Assembly (NCBI GenBank): GCA_047605615.1
Contig: JASGFI010000140.1
Span: 1 to 7,135 of the forward strand
Source of the DNA: Taibaiella sp047605615
GTDB taxonomy: Bacteria; Bacteroidota; Bacteroidia; Chitinophagales; Chitinophagaceae
Direction of reading: 5' to 3'
DNA length: 7,135 bases
Under the pieces are notes generated by a model. That model searched no databases and was not told the origin of the DNA. It saw only the letters and a program-made list of their open reading frames with translations. This document shows, piece after piece, positions 1 through 6,400 of the stretch. Numbering within the stretch: the stretch's first letter is position 1; each line of letters opens with the position of its first letter. The translations under genes and the position numbers were made by a program.

Positions 1-2
1 TT

Positions 3-59
3 ATTTGGCAAGATTTAGAAGACGGACGAAATGTTACGCTAAAAGAACTTACATGGTAG
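3..59 (+). CDS. Possible C-terminal tail of a truncated upstream gene
   Basis: An open frame runs in from the left edge and ends at TAG (57-59), giving about 18 residues that finish in DGRNVTLKELTW. The composition (acidic and aliphatic residues with a closing Trp) is protein-like. The other forward frames are less convincing: one stops after five codons, the other is Arg/Lys-rich and then runs on through AT-rich sequence. The tail is too short to assign to a family. If real, the upstream gene points the same way as the lipid genes but is separated from them by nearly 290 bases that include their own promoter. Confidence 0.35.
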   Translation: MWQDLEDGRNVTLKELTW

Positions 60-140
60 TGTACAGCCTGTCATTGTTATTCTTAAAACTCAATAATGAA
101 TTATCTATACTTAGTTACTAATGCCAAAATTTTTAAGTCG

Positions 141-181
141 CTTTGTTGAAAAGTCCAAATTTGTTTTGTTGGGAAGTCCAA
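141..181. repeat. Imperfect direct repeat, 23-base period
   Basis: CTTTGTTGAAAAGTCCAA at 141-158 recurs as TTTTGTTGGGAAGTCCAA at 164-181, matching at 15 of 18 positions. A partial third copy of the core (AAGTC) lies at 135-139. The function is unknown. It could be a regulator-binding array far upstream of the promoter or part of a dispersed intergenic repeat. Confidence 0.5.
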
Positions 182-205
182 GCTGTTTGGGTTGCTTGAG
201 CCACT

Positions 206-219
206 TTCGCTTTTGCGAA
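206..219. other. Short hairpin TTCGC/GCGAA
   Basis: A 5-base perfect stem with a TTTT loop occupies 206-219. An alternative stem, AAGC (218-221) with GCTT (226-229), overlaps it and is followed by TTCG rather than a T-run. Either could be a weak transcription or processing signal for the gene upstream. Neither is long enough to call a terminator. Confidence 0.3.
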
Positions 220-270
220 GCGCGGGCTTTTCGTTCTGTTTATTTATCAGCCAAACGCTATATGTTATAG

Positions 271-309
271 TTAATTAAACGTTTGTTTAATTAAACGAAA
301 GGTTTAATT
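271..309. promoter_or_regulatory. Overlapping AAAC-GTTT inverted repeats (candidate operator)
   Basis: TTAATTAAAC (271-280) and GTTTAATTAA (285-294) form a perfect 10-base inverted repeat around a 4-base spacer (GTTT). A second inverted repeat overlaps it: AATTAAAC (289-296) with GTTTAATT (302-309), spacer GAAAG. Together they cover the -33 element, the spacer and the start of the -7 element, which is where a repressor would block RNA polymerase. The AAAC-N4-GTTT core is shaped like many TetR-family operators; the fatty-acid-responsive PsrA site of Pseudomonas is a known example with AAAC and GTTT arms. No regulator gene is in the window, so assignment to TetR is inference. The AT-rich arms could also simply help promoter melting. 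Confidence 0.6.
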
Positions 310-312
310 TTG
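282..312 (+). promoter_or_regulatory. Bacteroidota-type promoter for the lipid operon
   Basis: TTTG at 282-285 and TAATTTTG at 305-312 match the Bacteroidota primary sigma factor consensus (TTTG, 19-21 bases, TAnnTTTG), with a 19-base spacer. The start of transcription would fall around 317-320, leaving a leader of roughly 27-30 bases before the ATG at 347. This placement is an argument against translation beginning at the TTG at 317. It is the best promoter match I found, and no equally good one lies between the first three genes. Confidence 0.7.
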
Positions 313-346
313 CCCTTTGTTTCGGCCTGTTTTAATTTTTACGGCA

Positions 347-1672
347 ATGGAAAATGATGTAACGTTGAGGGACAAGGCGCAGAAAGGCATTTATAAAGTC
401 ATAAATCCTTTTGTGCGCTTTTTGATAAAGCTGGGCCTTACGCCCAACGCCGTTACCACCATCGGCTTGCTGCTCAACATCGGGGTGGCGATTATTTTCG
501 TAGTGGGTGCCGAGAAGGGCAACAGGGGCGATTTGTCTTACGTGGGCTGGGCCGGCGGGTTGATATTGTTTGCGGGCTTGTTCGATATGCTGGACGGCCA
601 AGTGGCCCGTTTGGGCAAAATGTCGTCCACCTTTGGCGCGCTCTACGATTCGGTATTGGATCGTTACTCCGAATTGATATTGTTTTTCGGGATATGCTAT
701 TATTTGGTGGCGCACCACTATTTCCTCAGCTCCATTTTTGCCTTCATAGCCTTGATAGGTTCCATGATGGTAAGCTACACCCGCGCCCGCAGCGAAGGCT
801 TGGGCATACAAAACAAAGGTGGCCTGATGCAGCGGCCCGAAAGGGTTATATTGATAGCCGTATCGGCCATTGCCACGGGAGTGGCCGCGGCCTTTGTGGA
901 AGGCGACGGCAAAGTGTTTGTACCGGGCATCAAGTATCATGTATTTGAACTGATGAGCATTTTTACCATACCGCTTGCCATAATGGCCGTGTTGACCAAT
1001 ATTACCGCCATTCAACGTTTGGCAGATGCCAAGAAAGCCCTCGATTTGTTGGACAATGCCCGGCAAAATAAAAAAATGGGCAGCATGGCCGCCACGGTGC
1101 TGTTCTTGCTGGTTGCTGCATTTTGGGGAATAAGGCCCTTTGCCGTGCAGGCCAATCCCATTGGCGGCGCAAACGAAGCGGCAGATACTTTTCCGGTGCC
1201 AAAATTCAACGGCAAAACGCAATTTTATGTACAGCGCACACCCAATACCAACACCATAATGTACGAATTGAACATGAAAGACGGCAAGTTGGCAGAAGAC
1301 GAACCGATACACGTTTATTGGATTAGGTATCCCGAAGGCGGCAAATTGCAGGAACTAAGCTTTATTCAACGTAAATTTGCCTACGGGGTGAAAACCCATA
1401 AGCTGGCGGACGACAAATACAAAATACTGTTTGCGGCTTACGACAAGATACCGTTTTACTTGATGAAATCCACGGCGGGCGTGTACCATACCTACGTGGA
1501 ACTGGACGGGAAGCTGTCGGTGCTCAAAAGGATTTATATCCGGATAGACCCGGGCGGCACCTTTTGGTCGCCGAATGTAAAGTACGTGGAATTCAAGGTT
1601 ACGGACGTAGCCACGGGCAAAGAGGTGATTAAACGCATCAACCCCAAATGGACGCCGCCCAAACATGACTGA
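347..1672 (+). CDS. CDP-alcohol phosphatidyltransferase (PIP synthase type) fused to a DUF4833-like domain
   Basis: The product has 441 residues from the ATG at 347. Residues 80-105 carry the complete CDP-alcohol phosphotransferase signature, D80xxD83G84xxA87R88-x8-G97xxxD101xxxD105, which binds the metal and the CDP-lipid. Residues 143-166 (SYTRARSEGLG, then GG and QRPER) resemble mycobacterial PgsA1-type phosphatidylinositol phosphate synthases, so inositol phosphate is the likely acceptor. About six membrane helices span residues 35-220. From M244 a signal-peptide-like stretch begins (MGSMAATVLFLLVAAFWG, then AVQA), and residues 281-435 form a soluble domain with YVQRTPNTNT, IHVYWIRYPEGG and SFIQRKFAYG, which I recall as DUF4833-like. 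As one chain, the middle helix would act as a seventh membrane segment placing the C-terminal domain in the periplasm. The in-frame TTG at 317 would add ten residues but lies at the predicted transcription start. No Shine-Dalgarno is seen. Transferase class is firm, inositol specificity probable, the C-terminal domain's role unknown. Confidence 0.85.
   Translation: MENDVTLRDKAQKGIYKVINPFVRFLIKLGLTPNAVTTIGLLLNIGVAIIFVVGAEKGNRGDLSYVGWAGGLILFAGLFDMLDGQVARLGKMSSTFGALYDSVLDRYSELILFFGICYYLVAHHYFLSSIFAFIALIGSMMVSYTRARSEGLGIQNKGGLMQRPERVILIAVSAIATGVAAAFVEGDGKVFVPGIKYHVFELMSIFTIPLAIMAVLTNITAIQRLADAKKALDLLDNARQNKKMGSMAATVLFLLVAAFWGIRPFAVQANPIGGANEAADTFPVPKFNGKTQFYVQRTPNTNTIMYELNMKDGKLAEDEPIHVYWIRYPEGGKLQELSFIQRKFAYGVKTHKLADDKYKILFAAYDKIPFYLMKSTAGVYHTYVELDGKLSVLKRIYIRIDPGGTFWSPNVKYVEFKVTDVATGKEVIKRINPKWTPPKHD
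1076..1672 (+). other. Embedded signal peptide and DUF4833-like module; possible internal start
   Basis: The ATG at 1076 lies in frame within the fused gene, directly after seven A residues (1070-1076, the last being the A of ATG). An A-rich tract before ATG is typical of Bacteroidota starts, and the residues that follow look like a complete signal peptide: a short N-region, a hydrophobic core of about 13 residues, and a small-residue AVQA end. A separate 198-residue periplasmic protein could be made from here, either by internal initiation in this strain or as a separate gene in relatives. The domain is rich in beta-type sequence with conserved Tyr and Trp (YWIRY, FWSPN) and has no catalytic motif I can name. 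Confidence 0.4.
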
Positions 1673-1713
1673 TAGAAACCAAACACTTCAACAGAAAAAG
1701 AAAGACCGATAAA

Positions 1714-2343
1714 ATGCCCAAAAATTATGTATCGAACAGTACCGAATCGGTAAGGTTATTCAGAAGCGCTTTTCTGGAGTTTTTTTCGAGAGTGCATTGG
1801 ACGGTGCCCATGTTCCTATACCTGCCCGTAGTATTGCTATTTGCAGGCTTGGCCGTGTTCCGCGAACATACCCCGTTTTGGGTATTCGTTGCCATGTATG
1901 CCGCCGGCTTGGTAGCCTGGACGGCTTTTGAATATGTATTGCACCGCTGGGTGTTCCATTTCGTGCCCAAGGCCCAATGGGCATTGAGGCTGCACTTCAT
2001 ATTCCACGGCGTGCACCACGATTATCCCAACGACATGAAGCGGCTGGTAATGCCGCCTTCCGTAAGTATTCCACTGGCCGTGGGCATGTATTTCGTGTTC
2101 AGGGCGTTGATGCCGCCGGTGTACCTGTATCCGTTTTTCTCGGCGTTCGTATTGGGCTATGTATTTTACGATACGGTGCATTATGCCCTGCACCATTTCA
2201 ATTTCAAAGGCAATGTGTGGGCCGAATTGAAAAGGCATCACATGCTGCACCACTACTCCGATGCCAGCAAAGGTTTCGGCGTTAGCTCCGAACTCTGGGA
2301 CCAAGTATTGCGCTCGGGGTTCCCGAAGAAAAAAAGCAAATGA
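1714..2343 (+). CDS. Fatty acid 2-hydroxylase, Scs7/FA2H family, without cytochrome b5 domain
   Basis: This 209-residue integral membrane di-metal enzyme of the fatty acid hydroxylase/sterol desaturase superfamily probably adds a 2-hydroxyl to the N-acyl chain of ceramides. The histidine boxes are complete: H77-x4-H82, H94-x3-H98-x2-H101H102, H156-x3-H160H161 and H175H176-x2-H179H180. Family-specific stretches also match yeast Scs7: HGVHHDYPNDMKRLVMPP around residues 98-115, GYVFYDTVHYALHH at 148-161, and the closing GFGVSSELWDQV. Hydrophobic segments lie near 32-50, 55-72, 117-132 and 137-152. The N-terminal cytochrome b5 domain of the yeast and human enzymes is absent, so a separate electron donor is needed. 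The gene starts 41 bases after the transferase and overlaps the next by four bases (ATGA), supporting one operon. Family assignment is strong. Ceramide as substrate, rather than free fatty acid or another lipid, is inferred from the family and the neighbours. Confidence 0.9.
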   Translation: MPKNYVSNSTESVRLFRSAFLEFFSRVHWTVPMFLYLPVVLLFAGLAVFREHTPFWVFVAMYAAGLVAWTAFEYVLHRWVFHFVPKAQWALRLHFIFHGVHHDYPNDMKRLVMPPSVSIPLAVGMYFVFRALMPPVYLYPFFSAFVLGYVFYDTVHYALHHFNFKGNVWAELKRHHMLHHYSDASKGFGVSSELWDQVLRSGFPKKKSK

Positions 2344-3296
2344 GTACCACTACCATTGCCCGCTTTACGGGCGTAAGCCATATACCCGTGCATGTACGCA
2401 TCTTGCTGGCCGGGGTCATCTGCATAGCCTACGTCTTGCTGTCGTACATATTGATAGGGTTCAGGCCCGAACAGATTTTTATTTCCGGTTTGTTCTTCTT
2501 GCTGTACACCGCCTCGAAGAAAACCCGGAATTACCTGCTGGCCATGTTGCCGTTCATCGTGTTTTGGGTAATATTCGACTATATGAAGGCTTTGCCCAAT
2601 TACAAATTCAACAGGGTGCATATCGGCGATTTGTACCAACTGGACAAGCATTTGTTTGGCATATACCACAATGGCAACAGGCTTACCCTGAACGAGTTTT
2701 GGTCTTTGCATAGGTCTACATTGCTCGATGTGCTTACCGGCATATTTTACCTATGTTGGATGCCTGTGCCCATTGCCTTTGCCTCCTATCTTTTTTTCAG
2801 GGACCGGAGGGGGGCATTGGAGTTTTGCCTCACATTTTTATTGACCAATTTTGTGGGTTTCATAGGTTATTATGGTTATCCCGCGGCGCCACCTTGGTAT
2901 GTATTGTACCATGGTTTAGCCTTCAACCCCGCCACGCCCGGCAATGTAGCCGGCCTTGCCGGGTTCGATAACTTTTTGGGTCTGCACGTATTTCACGGAT
3001 TGTATGCCAAAAGCTCCAATGTATTTGCCGCAATGCCTTCGTTACATGCTGCCTATGCCTTGGTATCGGTTTATTATGCCTTCAAGAAAAATGTGCCGAC
3101 GGCGTGGAAGGTAGCTTTGGTTGCCGTGTGTGCAGGTACTTGGTTTGCCGCCATCTATACCTATCATCATTACGTCACGGATGTGCTGGCCGGTATATGC
3201 TGCGCTATTTGCGGTGTATTGCTGTTTCAAAACGTATTGCTGCGCCAAAAGTGGTTTCAACGATTCATGCGCAAGTATATGTTGCAAGTGCTGTAG
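2340..3296 (+). CDS. Aur1-like PAP2-superfamily membrane phosphotransferase (candidate inositol phosphorylceramide synthase)
   Basis: This 318-residue polytopic protein has the three PAP2 motifs in the Aur1/Ipt1 arrangement: GYPAAPPWY at 179-187, PSLH at 233-236, and HHYVTD at 276-281. The presumed catalytic residues are H236, H277 and D281, on the outer face of the membrane. The APPWY motif and the short PSLH...HHYxxD spacing fit inositol phosphorylceramide synthases better than ordinary PAP2 phosphatases, which have a KxxxxxxRP first motif not seen here. About eight hydrophobic segments are visible (near 20-40, 45-57, 64-80, 130-152, 162-178, 228-247, 256-273 and 281-300). The start ATG overlaps the stop of the hydroxylase gene (ATGA), suggesting translational coupling. 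With a PIP synthase and a ceramide hydroxylase beside it, transfer of inositol phosphate onto ceramide is the natural role. Alternatives are a PIP phosphatase or transfer of another head group. Confidence 0.8.
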   Translation: MSTTTIARFTGVSHIPVHVRILLAGVICIAYVLLSYILIGFRPEQIFISGLFFLLYTASKKTRNYLLAMLPFIVFWVIFDYMKALPNYKFNRVHIGDLYQLDKHLFGIYHNGNRLTLNEFWSLHRSTLLDVLTGIFYLCWMPVPIAFASYLFFRDRRGALEFCLTFLLTNFVGFIGYYGYPAAPPWYVLYHGLAFNPATPGNVAGLAGFDNFLGLHVFHGLYAKSSNVFAAMPSLHAAYALVSVYYAFKKNVPTAWKVALVAVCAGTWFAAIYTYHHYVTDVLAGICCAICGVLLFQNVLLRQKWFQRFMRKYMLQVL

Positions 3297-3465
3297 CGGT
3301 GATCGGTGTTGTGCCAAATGCAAAAAATAATTTGGGGGAATTTCCGCGCAAGTATCGGCCGCACCATAATTTAATGCACCAAAATTCGTTTACCATTAAC
3401 GTTTTTAGCTAAATTTATTTACTTTTAAATCGGTTTTCTATTAACCATTTAAAGCTACAGCCTCA
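3297..3465. other. Intergenic region after the lipid operon
   Basis: This gap of 169 bases separates the lipid genes from the outer-membrane protein gene. CCAAAT (3314-3319) and ATTTGG (3330-3335) can pair around a 10-base A-rich loop, but no T-run follows, so this is not a convincing terminator. Promoter-like pieces are imperfect: TTG (3309-3311) with TAATTTG (3328-3334) has a short spacer and one base missing from the -7 consensus, and TAAATTTA (3410-3417) lacks a clear -33 partner. The last 60 bases are AT-rich, as is usual upstream of Bacteroidota starts. A separate promoter for the next gene is likely but not pinpointed. Confidence 0.35.
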
Positions 3466-6400
3466 ATGAACTTACGGATAATCGGCACTCTTCTGTTAAT
3501 ATTTGCGTTCTACGGCCACCATGTTGCTGCCCAAACCAATGTTGAGGTTTTTGGGCAGAACAGGGTGCAATACCGGCGGTTCGATTGGAAATATTACGAT
3601 GCCAGCCATTTTAAGATATACCATTACGACCGTGCCGGCCGCGAATTGGCCCGTTACGTGGCCGAGCAGGCCGAACAAGACGTAGCGGCCATAGAACGCA
3701 GGCTGGGCGGGCTTTTCCCCGAAAGGCTCAACATAATCCTGTACAATTCTTACGACGAATACCAACAAACCAATATTGGCCTCAATTCCGACTTGCAAAT
3801 GCAAAACGAGAACCCTGCCGGCATGCTCAATTTGGCGGGCGATAAATTGGTAATGTACTTTACCGGTACCCATGCCGACCTGAAAAGGCAATTGCGCCAA
3901 GGCATGGCACAAGTAGTGATGGAACGCATCTTGTTCGGCGAGAACCTGCGCGAAATGGTGCGCAACGCATTGTTGTTGAACCTGCCCAAATGGGCTACTG
4001 CCGGCTACGTAGATTATGTGGTGGATGGCTGGTCAACAGATGACGACAACAGCTGGAAAAACCTGGTAGCCAATACCGCGGCAGGCAAGAAAGCTAATTT
4101 TCACGAATTGTCCGAGGCCAACCCCGCACTTTCGGGCAAGGCCTACTGGAAATACATAGCCACGAAGTATGGCGAAAACAACGTGAAGAACCTACTGTAC
4201 CTCACGCAGCTCAAAAGCAGCATGAACAAGGCGTTGAAGCTAACCATCAACCAAAAACTGCGCCAATCATACGACTCGTTAATGCAATTTTACCAAGCCC
4301 GGTACGCATTTGAAGAGCAATTGTTTGAGCCGGTGGATACCGGTTCGCTGATAAGCCGCATAGACGTACCTACGGACGAGGGGCGCATACGGGATGTGAC
4401 CGTGTCGCCCAGGGGCACGGACGTTGCTTACGTAAAATGGCTCTTTGGCGAATGGCAGGTAATATTGGAAAACAGAAAAGTGGTAAACGGCAAGGAAATA
4501 AAGGAAAAAGCCGTACTGCTGCAAGGCGGCGTAAAGAACCACAACGAAACCGATGACCCCGATTACCCCTTGCTAAGCTGGAACAATACGGGCTTCAAGC
4601 TGGGCATCATCTTCAAGAACCGCGACAGGATCAGGATACGCATATACAACTCCGTAAAAGCCAAGATAGAAGACTTCAGGGTACCCGCCAAGCGGTTCGA
4701 CCGCGTTACGGGCTTTACCTTCATGGAAGACGACGACGTATTGCTGATGACGGCGGTGCGCATGGGGCAAAGCGACATATTTGAATACAGGTTAAAGGGT
4801 GGGCGTACCCGCCAAGTTACCGACGATGCCTGGGACGATGTGTCGCCCGTATTTGTAAGTGGCGGGTCGCGCAAGGGCATATTGTTCCTGAGTAACCGGC
4901 CCCAACCCTACATTGACATAAAACCATTGCCCAACGAGCTGCCGATAGGCCCCATGAACGCATTCTTTTACAACAGTACCACCCAAAGCTACGATTTGAT
5001 GCAATTGACCCATAACCAAAAGGGCACCATAACGCAACCCGTAGCCTATGGCCAAGACCATTTTGCTTACCTGAACGACCAAAACGGCATAAGGAACAGG
5101 TATGTGGTGATGTTTGCAAGGGACGTAAACAACCGCGACTCGGCCTATTCCGTACCCATGACCAATTTCGGCAGGAACATTTTGTATCATCAATACAACC
5201 CTGCCAGCGGCAAAATAGCCGATGTAATCCAAACCGGCAACCAGTTTGGCGTGTATTTTCACAAGATTGCCTTGCCGCCGCCCGATGGTACGGCTGCGGT
5301 GCGGAAGCCGCTGCCCATAAGCTTTATAGACGGCGTGACGCCTGCCAAGAAAATACACGCCTCGACAGATGCGCCGGTGAACCTGCTCGACAAGGAAGAA
5401 TTGGCAAAGGCGGAAGACAAGGACTTTGTTGTTCAAGGTGGCAATGCCTTCCAAAGCGAATTTACCCAAAGGGGCATACGCGAAGGTGCCGACTCGGCCA
5501 GCGTAGCACCCGGCCCCGAATCCGAGGCACTTGCAAATAAATTGTCGTTGAAAAAACCGAACAATGTAAGCCATTTGCAACAGGACGACAACAATGACCC
5601 CCTGGCCGTTACCAGTGCCAGCGGCAATCCCGATGCACGATTGAATGGCAAAAGAGTGTTGTACGTGGACAGCAGTTTCATAGATATGCGTTCACAAAAA
5701 TATTACCTGTCGTTCAAGCCCGATTTTTATACGCTGCGGGCCGACAACAGCGTGCTGTTCAACCGTTACCAAAGCTATGACAACTCCGGCGGCCAGTGGA
5801 ACAATCCATCGGTAGGCGGCATGTTCATGGCCAGCCTCACCGACAAAATGGAGGATTACAGGTTCACGGGCGGCATACGCATCCCCGTGAATTTTTCGGG
5901 TACCACCTATTACGCCCAGTTCGAGAATTTCAGGCGCAGGGTGGACTGGGGTGTCATCTTTTTGCGGCAGCAAACCAAGTCCACCTATACATTTTCCACC
6001 AATCAGGGCTTGTTTGACGAAACAGGCAAAAATGCGACCACCATGCTGCAGGCCACGGCCAGCTATCCGTTGGACAAGGTACGCAGCTTTCGGTTGAATT
6101 TTGGTGCCCGACAAGACAACTTTGTCATAAAAGCACAAGATTTGGTGGGCTTGTTGTTGCCCAGCACGCAAACCTACTGGGCCATGAGCCGTGCCGAATT
6201 TGTGTATGACGATACCCGCAATCCGGCCACCAACATCTGGAACGGCTTGCGCTACAAGTTTTTTGGAGAGTACATGTACAAGATACACTCCAATAACGTA
6301 TATGCCAACTCCAACGATACCAATGGCGTGAACAACAGTCCGGGCGGCTTCTTCAACGTGGGTGTCGATTTCAGGTATTACCAAAAAATCTACAAGAATT

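Larger units (their letters stand above)
60..281. other. AT-rich non-coding leader region
   Basis: I see no credible gene on either strand here. A minus-strand frame between about 115 and 240 is open for roughly 45 codons but has no start codon and is Lys/Gln-rich. The stretch holds an imperfect 18-base direct repeat (141-181), a short hairpin around 206-219 (TTCGC, TTTT loop, GCGAA), and a perfect 5-base dyad CTATA-TGT-TATAG at 258-270 just upstream of the promoter dyads. There is no T-tract positioned to make a clear intrinsic terminator for the upstream gene. Confidence 0.5.

Noticed and set aside
317..346. TTG start ten codons upstream for the transferase gene
   Set aside because: The predicted transcription start is at about 317-320, so this codon would be at or before the 5' end. 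The ten extra residues add no family-typical sequence, and an ATG follows at 347.
332..1312. Long minus-strand open frame (326 codons) opposite the transferase
   Set aside because: Its translation is rich in His, Gln and Gly with no recognisable motif. The plus-strand frame carries a complete catalytic signature, so this is an antisense shadow.
3314..3335. Terminator after the Aur1-like gene
   Set aside because: The CCAAAT/ATTTGG stem is AT-rich with a long loop and no following T-run.
3892..3925. Active metallopeptidase site in the N-terminal domain of the outer-membrane protein
   Set aside because: The helix that should carry HExxH reads LRQGMAQVV, lacking both His ligands and the catalytic Glu.
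4792..5580. Minus-strand open frame of 262 codons
   Set aside because: It is a shadow of the propeller-encoding region, without a signal peptide, motif or credible start context.
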